A DNA stretch of 64,000 bases from Paenibacillus amylolyticus (GCF_029689945.1 NZ_CP121451.1:4650001-4714000); one strand, 5' to 3'. Counted from the first letter of the stretch, positions 40,407 through 49,656 are shown. Numbers and translations: made by a program. Notes: generated by a model not told the origin, from the letters alone.

Positions 40407-41279
40407 ATGAAAAGGACCAAAAATCTGTACTCGTATTACATGATATTTCCCGCATTAATCATCTACTCCATCTTTTTCGTTGTGCCTGCTCTCGCCGCTT
40501 TCTATTACTCATTCACGGATTGGCGGTTGGATCGGCTGGAGCTGAAGTTCATCGGGTGGGATAATTTCCAGAAAATTTTCTCAGACAAAACGCTGATTCT
40601 GGCGCTGAAAAACACGGCGATATTTGCGATTGTCACCGTTGTCGGCAAGAATGTCATCGGCCTATTGCTGGCCGTAGGACTTAACATGCGATTAAGAACG
40701 AAGAACCTGCTGCGTGCGATCTTCTACTCTCCTTCCATACTCAGCATCCTTGTGATCAGCATTCTGTTCACTCCCATGCTGCGTACCGAGGGTACAATCA
40801 ACCATTTGTTGGAATCGGTAGGATTGCATTCGTTAAGCCAGGCTTGGCTGACCAACCCATCGATTGTAATCTGGACGATTGCCATCGTCTCCATCTGGCA
40901 GAGCGCCGGGTTCCAGATGGCCATATATCTGGCTGGCTTGCAGTCGATTTCCCAGGAGTATTACGAAGCTGCCAAGATTGATGGTGCAAGTTCGTGGAGA
41001 AGTTTTTTCAAAATTACACTGCCACTCTTGCTTCCCGCCATTAACATTAACCTGATGCTGACCTTGATTGGTGGACTCAAAGTATTCTCCGAAGTATATG
41101 TCATGACCGGGGGTGGCCCGGGTAACGCCTCCCAGGTCGTGGGTACGATCATTCTGCGATCTTTCGGCGAAGGCAACTGGGGACTTGGTACAGCGGTCAA
41201 CACCCTTCTGTTCGTGGTCGTTACCATTATCGCTATACCGCTATTGATCTTCATGCGGCGTAAGGAGGTTACGGAATAA
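40407..41279 (+). CDS. Sugar ABC transporter permease (UgpA/MsmF type)
   Basis: 290 residues with six helices and the EAA loop YYEAAKIDGASSWRSFFKITL before the last helices (split over about 20 residues). GGAGTG stands seven bases before the ATG. It is the first half of the carbohydrate permease pair, one base from the next gene. Confidence 0.92.
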   Translation: MKRTKNLYSYYMIFPALIIYSIFFVVPALAAFYYSFTDWRLDRLELKFIGWDNFQKIFSDKTLILALKNTAIFAIVTVVGKNVIGLLLAVGLNMRLRTKNLLRAIFYSPSILSILVISILFTPMLRTEGTINHLLESVGLHSLSQAWLTNPSIVIWTIAIVSIWQSAGFQMAIYLAGLQSISQEYYEAAKIDGASSWRSFFKITLPLLLPAININLMLTLIGGLKVFSEVYVMTGGGPGNASQVVGTIILRSFGEGNWGLGTAVNTLLFVVVTIIAIPLLIFMRRKEVTE

Positions 41280-41280
41280 C

Positions 41281-42111
41281 ATGGGCTATACACGCAAACT
41301 CGCCATCCGCAACTATATCGTGGAAGGCTTCCTGATTCTGGCCTCTCTTATCGTTCTGTTGCCGCTTGTCATTCTGATCTTTGGTTCATTCAAAACCAGC
41401 GCCGAGGTGCTCAGCTTTTCCCTGAGTCTCCCGGAAACATGGCAGTTCTCGAACTATGTTCGTGTCTTCCAGGAAGGCGGTCTATCACGTGCATTCTTCA
41501 ACAGTATTTTGATTACCGGCGTATCTTCCATCATTAATATCGTTGCTTCTTCGGCAGCGGCATTCATTCTGGCACGTCGGGAAACCAAACTATCCGGCAC
41601 CATCTATATGTATTTCTTCATGGGACTGATTGCGCCCATGTCCATTATCACGACTATACGGATTGTACAGGCATTGGGGTTCTACGGCAGCATCACAAGT
41701 GTTATCCTGATCTATGCCGCGCTAAATACGGCCTTCAGTGTATTCTTGTACAGTGGATTCATCAAAACCATTCCACGAGCACTGGACGAAGTCGCTTTTC
41801 TGGAGGGAGCAAGTGTGTTCGGTGTGTTCTTCCGTATCGTCACACCGCTCATCCTGCCCGTTAACGCAACGGTAGCGATCATGGTGTTCATGTCCGTCTG
41901 GAATGACATCACCATTCCGGTGTACTTCCTGACAGACAGCTCCACTTGGACGATGCCACTATCGATCTACAATTTCTACGGCAAATACAGTCGGGACTGG
42001 AACCTGATCTTCGCCAATCTCGTGCTTACTTCGTTGCCTGTGTTCATCCTGTATCTGTTTGGGCAAAAATATATTGTCAGCGGCCTTACTGCCGGTGCAG
42101 TTAAAGGCTAA
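41281..42111 (+). CDS. Sugar ABC transporter permease (UgpE/MsmG type)
   Basis: 276 residues, six helices, EAA loop with DEVAFLEGASVFGVFFRIV. AGGAGG lies twelve bases before the ATG inside the previous gene. It completes the pair; no ATPase follows, which is normal where one MsmK-like ATPase serves several importers. Confidence 0.92.
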   Translation: MGYTRKLAIRNYIVEGFLILASLIVLLPLVILIFGSFKTSAEVLSFSLSLPETWQFSNYVRVFQEGGLSRAFFNSILITGVSSIINIVASSAAAFILARRETKLSGTIYMYFFMGLIAPMSIITTIRIVQALGFYGSITSVILIYAALNTAFSVFLYSGFIKTIPRALDEVAFLEGASVFGVFFRIVTPLILPVNATVAIMVFMSVWNDITIPVYFLTDSSTWTMPLSIYNFYGKYSRDWNLIFANLVLTSLPVFILYLFGQKYIVSGLTAGAVKG

Positions 42112-42126
42112 ACCTTATGACAGATT

Positions 42127-42152
42127 AACCCCTACCTCATCTGGTAGGGGTT
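42127..42152 (+). terminator. Terminator of the sugar transporter operon
   Basis: AACCCCTACC / GGTAGGGGTT around TCATCT, followed by GTTTGG. Confidence 0.7.
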
Positions 42153-42199
42153 GTTTGGCATATATCGAGTTATCGAGAACATGCATCTACACTGTTTTA

Positions 42200-42901
42200 T
42201 TATTGAAGCAATTGCGGATAAAGGGCAGCAACGCCACCAGCGAGACCCTGTTGTACATTTCGACTGGTATCATCAGCAACGATCTCGTAGAAATCCGCTT
42301 CGATTGAATCTATTGCAATTTTGGCAATATCCGTTGGGCTTGTTTTCGGTGCATCAATCCCCGCTGTCATATCCGTATCCATGAATGCAACGTGCAATCC
42401 GGCAACGCGAACATTCTTGGGAGCCAATTCCAGACGTAGAGCATTCGTTATTCCCCACTGAGCAGATTTTGCAGCAGAGTATGCACCTGAGTTACCCAGG
42501 CTGAGCCAGGAAAGTGCGGACAGAATATTCAGTATCGAACCGCCTCCGTTCTTCTCCATTACCGGTGCAAATGCACGAATCATGGACAGCGTACCGAACA
42601 CATGTGTATTGAATTCCAGGTGAATATCCTTCAGTTCACCCTTGAGCAGCGAAGCACCTGTAGAAGAACCGGCATTATTGACTAGTAGCGTTACATCACT
42701 CGCTACCTCAGCTGCAGCCAAGACAGATTGAGAATCAGTAATATCGAGTTGCAGTGGAATAGCACCAGGCAGATCCATGGATTCAGGGTTTCGCGCGCCA
42801 GCATATACTTTGGCCCCCCTCGCCAGCAACTCAAGAGCAAGTTTCTTACCCAACCCTCGATTAGCCCCGCTTACAATAGCAACTTGTTTGGAAATGTCCA
42901 T
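42200..42901 (-). CDS. Short-chain dehydrogenase/reductase under TetR control
   Basis: 233 residues. GANRGLGKKLA binds the nucleotide, NNAGSS follows strand 4, and YSAAKSAQW is the catalytic YxxxK; the Ser is in LNILSALSWLS. ARNPESMDL suggests NADP(H). Its promoter carries a 30-bp element nearly identical to that of the TetR gene at 51488, so it is likely repressed by that protein and induced by its ligand. A 26-bp palindrome lies in the leader. Confidence 0.88.
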   Translation of the reverse strand: MDISKQVAIVSGANRGLGKKLALELLARGAKVYAGARNPESMDLPGAIPLQLDITDSQSVLAAAEVASDVTLLVNNAGSSTGASLLKGELKDIHLEFNTHVFGTLSMIRAFAPVMEKNGGGSILNILSALSWLSLGNSGAYSAAKSAQWGITNALRLELAPKNVRVAGLHVAFMDTDMTAGIDAPKTSPTDIAKIAIDSIEADFYEIVADDTSRNVQQGLAGGVAALYPQLLQ

Positions 42902-42947
42902 GTATCAATACTCCCTCTCATTTCAGAATTCATTCATGTTTGAGAAT

Positions 42948-42973
42948 GTTATGAGAATGATCATTCTCATAAC
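42948..42973. promoter_or_regulatory. Perfect 26-bp palindrome in the SDR leader
   Basis: Arm GTTATGAGAATGA followed at once by its exact complement. TGAGAATG also occurs as a direct repeat at 42941. By the promoter assigned upstream it falls just after the transcription start, so it is either an operator for a second regulator or an mRNA hairpin. Confidence 0.55.
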
Positions 42974-42982
42974 TCTCATTAA

Positions 42983-43012
42983 CAATCTATCATATCGGGA
43001 ACGATCAGTAAA
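42983..43012 (-). promoter_or_regulatory. SDR promoter with TetR operator
   Basis: On the minus strand -35 TTTACT, 16 bases, -10 ATAGAT; the spacer holds ATCGGGAACGAT-type dyad GATCGTTCCCGAT. The whole element matches 52086-52115 at 28 of 30 positions. Confidence 0.7.
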
Positions 43013-43158
43013 GAATAACTTTCATCACTCCTGTATTCATTACAAAAGCTGCCTATACCCTTTTGATAACAGGCTACGAGCAGCTTATACATTTCTTCAT
43101 CTACATTGGACTATCATTGATGACGGAATGACCTATATCAGTATCCGCCTATCCGCAG

Positions 43159-45576
43159 TCAATGGGATCTGATCTCATACAAATTCGCAGGTAATGCGTG
43201 CACAAACGGTGACCATTCACGCGTTGTGTAGAGTTGAAGTCGATGCATGGCCCGTGTGCAGGCCGTATACAGAAGCTTGCGGTCATATTCCTGGCTGTAC
43301 GCTTCCGGTGAGGCATCATAGATCAGGACAGCATCGAACTCGACGCCTTTCGCGAGGTACACAGGAATAACCATAATTCCTTTTTCAAAAATCTGCGTAT
43401 CCTTCGTTATAAGTTGTAAGCCTTCGCCCCCTTGACTTAATAACCTTTCATGGACTTCCCGGCTTTCAGCCGCGGTCTTCGTAATTACAGCGATGGAATT
43501 GAACCCTTCTGCTTTGAGCGAGTCGATGTCTACCAGAATCTGTACCGCACGCAGCTTATCGTCCTTCAACCTTGTTAAAAGAGGCTTCTGATCTCCCCTT
43601 TCAAAAGGTCTGATTTCTTCTCCCCCTGGCAACATGTGTCTCGTGAATTCAACAATCTCTTTGGTTGAACGATAACTGCGCACCAGGCGGATCAATGTGG
43701 TGTCGGCTTCTCCATACAGGTGGACTAACGGCGAGTTGGATGCTGCTAACTCCGTAGCCTGCATAAAGATCGCTTGACCGAAATCACCTAGCACGGTCAT
43801 GCGAGCGCGAGGAAACAATTTCTTGAGATATTCATATTGAAATGCCGAATAATCCTGGCCTTCATCCACGAAGACATAACGAATCTCCGTATTCGTCCAG
43901 ACGCCTTCAATCAGTTCTTTTACATATAAATAAGGAGTAGCATCCTCATGGAACAGCTTGTTCTGCGAAATCATTTCCTTGGTCTGTTTGCAGATCTCAG
44001 ACCAGTGCAGCGGGGGGATTGCCCCATCCGTTTGCTCTCGATATGCTGTTTCATTTACGAAAAGTTGTTCATATATCCCTTTCACATCGACGAACTGGAA
44101 TCTACGCACACTCTTTCTTAAAGGTTTGAACATGTCTTTCACCAGTTTCTGACGAAGCAATTCTTCCTCCCGCACTGCAAAGTTAAAGGCACCCTCATCT
44201 TGCTCAGCGCTGTGATTACCGTTATCTCGTGCTGCATATTTTTCTGCCACATCAAACACAGGTTTTTCTTTGTGCAGTCTGCCGAAAGCTTCCACATACT
44301 CATCTGTGTCCAGATAATTCAACTCCTCCTGAACCCAGTCTGCTTCCCGTTCCTGACGTTCCAGCGTAACGAGTTCTCTCAGCAACCATTCCTGCACAAG
44401 AAGAATACGATTGGACAATGTCAGATTTGGATCCAAACTGTAGAAATGGGTCTTGATTCGGTCCGAAGAGATGAATTCACGTCCCCGAAATTGAATCCCG
44501 TTGAACCGCATGCCCTCGCGTCCCAGCCACATGCCGTAGTTCTGGAGTACTTGCAGAAAGTTCTCGGAAGCCTTGTACTTGATCGCCTCCAGGCGAGCTT
44601 CATATCCCGGATCTTCCTGGGTTGTCAGTACATATTCAATCTGATCAAAGGCATCCTCCGGTCGCAAGGAGGAATCCAGCCAATAATTGAGATACTCCTG
44701 AAACGTCGTCTGCTGCATATTCTCTTCCCCAAGTTCCGGGAGTACGGTGGACGTATAACTGGTAAACATCGGATTCGGCGAGAAAAGTACAATCTGATCT
44801 GCTTTGACAGTCTGGCGGTGTTTGTATAGTAAGTAGGCCACTCGCTGTAACGCGGCGGACGTCTTGCCACTGCCTGCTGCTCCCTGAACGATAAGCATTC
44901 GGCTTCGATCATCACGAATAATGGCATTTTGTTCCTTCTGAATGGTTGCAACGATGCTCTTCATCTGTGAATCTGCACCCTTGGCGAGTACTTGCTGCAA
45001 CAGCTCGTCACCAATCGTCTCCGTTGAATCAAACATGCTAAGCAACTGTCCATGTTGGATCTGGAATTGACGCTTGAGCTCCATCTTTCCCTCAATTCGT
45101 CCTGAAGGTGTGTCATAACCTGCCGGCCCGGGAGAGTAATCATAGTACAGACTCGCAATCGGCGTTCTCCAGTCATAGATTAGAAAGTTCAAACCCTCCT
45201 CATCCATGAAAGATGATACGCCAATGTAGATCTGTTCAGTAAATGTCATGCCTTTTTCCTTATAGTCGAAGCGACCAAAATACGGCGTTGGAAGCAGTCT
45301 CTTCGTATTTTTCCATTGTTGTGTTAACAACTTGTGCCCGCGCTCCCGCTCTGCCAACACTCTGGATTGTTGATTAATGGTGTAAAATGCATCTTCAAAA
45401 TCCGTGTACGAACTCGTGTTAATCGTCACTTCTTCCCAGAAGCGTTTACGAATTTCGGCAGCTTGTTCATGCAGTCCGGCAACCTTCGGTTCTAACTCTT
45501 CGAGTCTTGCCTGAAGTTTGTTCCTCGCCTGCACCAGTCTTTCCTCTTCCAACTTCCATTCAACGATTTTATCCAT
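43159..45576 (-). CDS. helD: HelD-like UvrD-family ATPase (RNA polymerase recycling)
   Basis: 805 residues. A coiled-coil N-terminal arm (about 1-75, Lys/Glu-rich) precedes a superfamily-1 core: Walker A GAAGSGKTSAALQRVAYLL, Walker B VFVDEGQDYS, motif IV-like LVRSYRSTKEIVEF and final TRAMHRLQLYT. HelD binds RNA polymerase and releases stalled complexes; some relatives protect from rifampicin. The start at 45576 follows GGGAG; the earlier ATG at 45630 has none. Confidence 0.9.
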   Translation of the reverse strand: MDKIVEWKLEEERLVQARNKLQARLEELEPKVAGLHEQAAEIRKRFWEEVTINTSSYTDFEDAFYTINQQSRVLAERERGHKLLTQQWKNTKRLLPTPYFGRFDYKEKGMTFTEQIYIGVSSFMDEEGLNFLIYDWRTPIASLYYDYSPGPAGYDTPSGRIEGKMELKRQFQIQHGQLLSMFDSTETIGDELLQQVLAKGADSQMKSIVATIQKEQNAIIRDDRSRMLIVQGAAGSGKTSAALQRVAYLLYKHRQTVKADQIVLFSPNPMFTSYTSTVLPELGEENMQQTTFQEYLNYWLDSSLRPEDAFDQIEYVLTTQEDPGYEARLEAIKYKASENFLQVLQNYGMWLGREGMRFNGIQFRGREFISSDRIKTHFYSLDPNLTLSNRILLVQEWLLRELVTLERQEREADWVQEELNYLDTDEYVEAFGRLHKEKPVFDVAEKYAARDNGNHSAEQDEGAFNFAVREEELLRQKLVKDMFKPLRKSVRRFQFVDVKGIYEQLFVNETAYREQTDGAIPPLHWSEICKQTKEMISQNKLFHEDATPYLYVKELIEGVWTNTEIRYVFVDEGQDYSAFQYEYLKKLFPRARMTVLGDFGQAIFMQATELAASNSPLVHLYGEADTTLIRLVRSYRSTKEIVEFTRHMLPGGEEIRPFERGDQKPLLTRLKDDKLRAVQILVDIDSLKAEGFNSIAVITKTAAESREVHERLLSQGGEGLQLITKDTQIFEKGIMVIPVYLAKGVEFDAVLIYDASPEAYSQEYDRKLLYTACTRAMHRLQLYTTREWSPFVHALPANLYEIRSH

Positions 45577-45623
45577 GAATAAGTCCACTCCCTTTTCCCA
45601 TTTATGAGGACCAAAAAAGAGCA

Positions 45624-45652
45624 TTGACAAATCGGAATGTCGGATGTAAAAT
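45624..45652 (+). promoter_or_regulatory. Strong promoter facing away from helD
   Basis: -35 TTGACA (45624-45629), 17 bases, -10 TAAAAT (45647-45652) on the plus strand. Together with the ribosome site and terminator downstream it marks a short transcript in the 357-base gap 45577-45933. Remaining bases include a GGGCATG / CATGCCC dyad (45823-45839). Confidence 0.55.
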
Positions 45653-45668
45653 TAAATTAGGAGAAATA

Positions 45669-45713
45669 ATGATACACCTTTCATATCCAATAATTATGTC
45701 AATTTCGCTATAG
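45669..45713 (+). CDS. Possible 14-residue leader peptide
   Basis: ATG five bases after AGGAG; the frame MIHLSYPIIMSISL ends in TAG. Very short, so evidence is the promoter before it and the terminator after it. It may be a leader peptide that couples translation to termination before the HxlR gene, or chance. Confidence 0.25.
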   Translation: MIHLSYPIIMSISL

Positions 45714-45780
45714 ATTATATCATGGCTCTTTTTTACGTTCAATCTTTTTTTATTTTTAAAATATAAATCTATATTGACTA

Positions 45781-45816
45781 AGATGTCCTTACGCTACAAT
45801 TGGGGCATCTTTTTTA
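45781..45816 (+). terminator. Terminator-like hairpin before the HxlR gene
   Basis: AGATGTCC / GGGCATCT (one G-U pair in plus-strand RNA), loop of about 14, then six T. No long plus-strand gene precedes it, so it ends the short transcript from 45624 or attenuates the HxlR gene. Confidence 0.55.
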
Positions 45817-45933
45817 TGTCCTGGGCATGGTTCATGCCCTGAATGCTCTGTAAGCTATACACCCCTTTATAAATTCGATAAAATGAACGAAACATGAAAC
45901 ATGAGTTGATGCTTTTGGGAGGGATACATAAAC

Positions 45934-46251
45934 ATGAATATAGAACCTGTGGAGGACCGTTGCCCCGTTGAGTTTGCAGTCAATATGATTGGTGGGAAAT
46001 GGAAGTTGCTAATTATAAATCGTCTCATTCGCCATTCAACAATTCGATTCAATGAATTACAGAAAATGCTGGACCCCATTACCCATCGCACGTTAACCAG
46101 GCAATTACGAGAACTTGAAGAAGCCGGTTTGATAAATCGTGTTACCCATCCTGTAGTTCCGCCTAAAGTAGAATATTCCCTTACAGAAAAAGGACAAAGC
46201 CTGACTTCGATCCTGTTTCAGCTAGGTGATTGGGGATCGAAACATATGTAA
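45934..46251 (+). CDS. HxlR-family transcriptional regulator
   Basis: 105 residues, whole domain. Typical motifs: CPVEFAVNMIGGKWKLLII, RFNELQKMLDPITHRTLTRQ and the wing VPPKVEYSLTEKG. Cys10 near the start could be a redox switch, as in related thiol-based HxlR proteins. GGGAGGG stands ten bases before the ATG. It lies directly upstream of an NmrA-like gene, its probable target. Confidence 0.9.
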   Translation: MNIEPVEDRCPVEFAVNMIGGKWKLLIINRLIRHSTIRFNELQKMLDPITHRTLTRQLRELEEAGLINRVTHPVVPPKVEYSLTEKGQSLTSILFQLGDWGSKHM

Positions 46252-46263
46252 TACGTGCTCCAT

Positions 46264-46281
46264 AGTATCTCAAGGGATACT
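46264..46281. promoter_or_regulatory. Dyad between HxlR and NmrA-like genes
   Basis: AGTATC, six bases, GATACT. Placement before the NmrA-like gene makes it a candidate HxlR site; no independent copy supports it. Confidence 0.35.
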
Positions 46282-46396
46282 TCATATCCTTAATGTGCGT
46301 ACTTACGATCCTATTCCAAATCCGTTATGCTGAGGTCAATGCTGAGTGTTAACTCCTCCATTCCAATCACATATTGAAAGGAAGTTATTGACTACA

Positions 46397-47278
46397 ATGT
46401 TACAGAATGATCGATTTTTAGTATATGGAGCATCGGGCTCTCAAGGCGGCGCTGTCGCTCAATTACTCGTTCAAAACGGCAGTGAGGTTCGAACGATTAC
46501 TCGAAATGAGGCAACAGCCAAAACTCTAAAGGAACAAAACATTGAAGCTCTCATCGGGGATCTATCAGATGTGGAACAGCTCCATACGGCGCATGTAGGT
46601 GTAAGTAAAGTATTCCTGAACCTGCCGGTGGAGTTCAATCCGGATAAAATCAGACAATATACCAAAAATGCAATTGATGCGGCTATACAGGCAAACGTTA
46701 AATTGCTTGTGGTTAACACGGGTACCTATGTTCCAGACCCTATCACTAATTCCAGAGGAATCGAATTGAAACGTGAAGTTATCCATGAATTACAGCAAAG
46801 TGGTCTCCCTTATATCATTGTGGAACCCATTGTATACCTGGAGAACTTCCTGATTCCCGGAATACTGAACAATGGCGTTTTGGCCTACCCTGTACCAGCG
46901 GACAAGCCGATCTCCTGGATTAGCTTAAACGATGCAGCTCAATTCCACTATTATGCCTTGACTCATTCGGAATTGGCAGGAAACATTATTCCGGCACCTG
47001 GATTAGAAGCCCTGACAGGTGAACAATTAGCCGAACAATTTAGTGCTGCACTGGGCGAAGATATCCGCTTTATGTCTCTACCTTTTGATCATTTTGAAGC
47101 AGCAATTCAGCCTATGTTGGGAAGTGAGACAGCAGCTGGTCTTAAAGGATTGTACCAATGGATCGATGGGCATACGGACCTTCTTCCACGGTACGAAGAG
47201 TTGAATGATAACATCAAAGCCAATCTTAAATTAACCAAAATCAGTGAATGGATTCATCAAACAATGATTAATCAATAG
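46397..47278 (+). CDS. NmrA-like NAD(P)-binding reductase
   Basis: About 293 residues. MLQNDRFLVYGASGSQGGAV is the NmrA/quinone-reductase-type nucleotide site, RNEATAKTL suggests NADP(H), and VNTGTYVPDP replaces the SDR catalytic tyrosine motif. Members reduce quinones or sense redox state. A TTG at 46388 sits closer to AAGGA and may be the true start. Pairing with an HxlR regulator is typical of quinone and aldehyde responses. Confidence 0.85.
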   Translation: MLQNDRFLVYGASGSQGGAVAQLLVQNGSEVRTITRNEATAKTLKEQNIEALIGDLSDVEQLHTAHVGVSKVFLNLPVEFNPDKIRQYTKNAIDAAIQANVKLLVVNTGTYVPDPITNSRGIELKREVIHELQQSGLPYIIVEPIVYLENFLIPGILNNGVLAYPVPADKPISWISLNDAAQFHYYALTHSELAGNIIPAPGLEALTGEQLAEQFSAALGEDIRFMSLPFDHFEAAIQPMLGSETAAGLKGLYQWIDGHTDLLPRYEELNDNIKANLKLTKISEWIHQTMINQ

Positions 47279-47313
47279 TTACATTTGGAATCCCCTCTCC
47301 CTTGCTACATTAT

Positions 47314-47365
47314 GAACAAGCCATTTTGAATCTCCAATGGAGAAACGAATGGCTTGTTCTTTTTA
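47314..47365 (+). terminator. Terminator after the NmrA-like gene
   Basis: GAACAAGCCATT / AATGGCTTGTTC, with a small inner stem CTCC/GGAG, then TTTTTAT. Confidence 0.85.
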
Positions 47366-47536
47366 TATGAGAACCTCCACGGATCAATTCATACAGATTC
47401 AGAGATTCTGATAGGATTAGGCAAAACTTTGATAGAAATGTGGTATAGACTGGTTCATTTGTTATGACATAATAATGTGTAAATAGGTCGCCATCCTGGT
47501 GGCAATAATAAATATTAGAAAGGATATGAACATGAC

Positions 47537-48517
47537 ATGGAATATACGAAACTGGGTAACACAGGTTTGGACGTATCTCGATTTTGCCTGGGATGTATGG
47601 GATTCGGAGACGCCAGTAAATGGGTTCATCAATGGGTACTGAATGAAGAAGACTCTCGCCCCGTGATCAAAAAAGCGCTGGATCTGGGCATCAATTTCTT
47701 CGATACAGCCAATATATACTCTCTGGGTACGAGCGAGGAGTACCTCGGTCGGGCGTTGAAGGATTACGCTAATCGGGATGAAGTAGTTATTGCAACCAAA
47801 GTACACGGACAAATGCATAAAGGACCCAACGGTTCTGGCCTTTCCAGAAAAGCCATCCTGAGTGAGATCGATAAAAGCCTGAAACGATTGGAAACGGATT
47901 ATGTCGATCTGTATATCATTCATCGTTGGGATTACAACACACCTATTGAAGAAACCATGGAAGCCTTACATGATGTGGTGAAGTCCGGTAAAGCAAGATA
48001 TATTGGCGCTTCAGCCATGTTCGCTTGGCAGTTCCAAAAAGCATTACATGTAGCAGAGAAACAGGGTTGGACCAGGTTTATCTCCATGCAGAACCATTTG
48101 AACCTCATCTACCGTGAAGAGGAACGTGAAATGTTGCCTTTGTGCAAGGAAGAAAAGATTGGTGTGACTCCCTACAGTCCTCTTGCTTCAGGCCGGCTAA
48201 CCCGCGACTGGTCCGTATCGACACTTCGATCCGAGACAGACGAAATTCAGAAGTCCAAGTACAATGCGACCAGTGATGCAGATCGACTTGTTGTTGAACG
48301 AGTTGCATCCATTGCAGAAAAATACGGTGTCCCTCGCACGCACATTGCACTTGCGTGGTTGCTGCAAAAAGACACTGTAGCCGCACCGATTATCGGTGCT
48401 ACCCAACTGTCGCATCTGGAAGATGCAGTAGGTGCTCTCTCCGTTAAGTTGGCCCCAGAAGATGTCACATTCCTTGAAGAGCCATATGTACCTCACCCTG
48501 TAGTAGGTGCTCAATAG
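47537..48517 (+). CDS. Aldo/keto reductase
   Basis: 326 residues, TIM barrel. The catalytic tetrad is visible: Asp in FFDTANIY, Tyr in the same segment, Lys in IATKVHG and His in YIIHRWD. NADP-binding loops near the end (GATQLSHLEDAV) are conserved. The ATG at 47537 has AGGA twelve bases before it. It likely reduces aldehydes or methylglyoxal-type compounds. Confidence 0.92.
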   Translation: MEYTKLGNTGLDVSRFCLGCMGFGDASKWVHQWVLNEEDSRPVIKKALDLGINFFDTANIYSLGTSEEYLGRALKDYANRDEVVIATKVHGQMHKGPNGSGLSRKAILSEIDKSLKRLETDYVDLYIIHRWDYNTPIEETMEALHDVVKSGKARYIGASAMFAWQFQKALHVAEKQGWTRFISMQNHLNLIYREEEREMLPLCKEEKIGVTPYSPLASGRLTRDWSVSTLRSETDEIQKSKYNATSDADRLVVERVASIAEKYGVPRTHIALAWLLQKDTVAAPIIGATQLSHLEDAVGALSVKLAPEDVTFLEEPYVPHPVVGAQ

Positions 48518-48546
48518 TCGATTTTGCTCAACTCAAAAATGAAATA

Positions 48547-48580
48547 GACCCCCTCTTTCCACGTTCGGAAGTTGGGGGTC
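48547..48580. terminator. Hairpin between convergent genes
   Basis: GACCCCC / GGGGGTC with inner TTCC / GGAA. T runs are poor on both sides, so termination is likely but not certain. Confidence 0.5.
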
Positions 48581-48597
48581 CCTTCAGATATCGTGAA

Positions 48598-48969
48598 TTA
48601 TTTGCGCCAAAATGTCGAACATTCTGCCTTATCTTTTATATTAAACTCTATCATTCTCTCAAGTAACGAATAATCAATCTCTTGTTTCCACTTCATTCGC
48701 ACCAATTCTTTGGTGTGATCGTACCCCGCCTGAGTGATCTCTTCCGAAAAACGATTAATTCCTGCTTTCTCGGGAGCAACAGCCAAATGTTGCTTGGATA
48801 CACTAAACCCAATAATAAAAGTATCGTGGTCGGTAAACATCGGCTGGTTCCATGCTATTTTTTGTTTTAAATTCGGGAATTTTTCAGTAATCCAGTTCAA
48901 TACTTCTTCCGTCCGTGCCTGGTGTTCCGGGTGATCAATGCGTGCTATAAATTCAGCAAAGGTCTCCAT
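48598..48969 (-). CDS. YdhG/DUF1801-type (frataxin-like) protein
   Basis: 123 residues: FAEFIARIDHPEHQARTEEV, KFPNLKQKIAWNQPMFTDHD and FSVSKQHLAVAPEKAGINRF fit the YdhG group. The Bacillus subtilis relative acts as a frataxin-like iron chaperone for Fe-S assembly. Cytoplasmic, single-gene unit. Confidence 0.85.
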   Translation of the reverse strand: METFAEFIARIDHPEHQARTEEVLNWITEKFPNLKQKIAWNQPMFTDHDTFIIGFSVSKQHLAVAPEKAGINRFSEEITQAGYDHTKELVRMKWKQEIDYSLLERMIEFNIKDKAECSTFWRK

Positions 48970-49099
48970 TGCTTTCTCTCCTGTTCATGAAATATACGTT
49001 TTAACTTGCCCCATTCAAACTCATTCTAGCATGGATATCTAATTCGGAAACCCTTAACTGCCTGATCACTCAACACAAAAATGAGCAGCCTGCTAGACT

Positions 49100-49573
49100 T
49101 TACATGTTTTCCTTAATCCAAGAACGCAGCTGATCAGCATAGTGTGCTCGTTCATCTGGATCAGATGGAGAACCATTGGTCAGATAAAGTTGATCATTCA
49201 CATATCTGGGGTAAACATGCAGATGATAATGCCATACATCTTGATTACCAGCAGGCTCATTATGTTGTCGTGTAGAGATTCCATCACATCTATATGTACT
49301 TTTCATTGCCAGTGCTGTAAGCTGAGCCGTGCGATGAATTTCAACAGCGTAGTCCTCAGGGAGTTCAAAGATGTTCTCAAAATGTTGATTCGGAACAATA
49401 AGAACATGTCCTTTGTTGTTTGGCCACCATTTGCCTGCTATAAATGCCGTTACCATTTCATTCTGATAGATAATATCTCTTTGTTTGGTTCCCTGATCCG
49501 GTCGCTCGATACCCCAAATGCAACAAAATGGACATTCATATCCGTCGGGCTGATGTGAATATAGTGCTGTCAT
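49100..49573 (-). CDS. HIT-family protein
   Basis: About 157 residues. The HIT triad is HYHLHVYP (HxHxH), and CPFCCIWGIER at the start recalls the zinc-binding Cys pair of many HIT proteins. NKGHVLIVPNQHFENIFEL is the conserved middle. Likely a nucleotide hydrolase or transferase on AppnA- or AMP-conjugates. ATG 49573 follows AAGGAG by 13 bases; ATG 49606 is longer but lacks a site. Confidence 0.88.
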   Translation of the reverse strand: MTALYSHQPDGYECPFCCIWGIERPDQGTKQRDIIYQNEMVTAFIAGKWWPNNKGHVLIVPNQHFENIFELPEDYAVEIHRTAQLTALAMKSTYRCDGISTRQHNEPAGNQDVWHYHLHVYPRYVNDQLYLTNGSPSDPDERAHYADQLRSWIKENM

Positions 49574-49656
49574 CTTGCTCAGTCCACTCCTTTCATGTTT
49601 TTCCAACTAGTTATAAGACGCAGCTAACTTCTGTTCGTTGCGATCACATAACAAGC

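Noticed and set aside
42948..42973. Fur box in the SDR leader
   Set aside because: TGAGAAT and ATTCTCA are four bases apart with even symmetry; the Bacillus Fur pattern needs a one-base centre. The true Fur match is at 54450.
47462..47923. Minus-strand 153-residue frame
   Set aside because: It is the antisense shadow of the aldo/keto reductase start.
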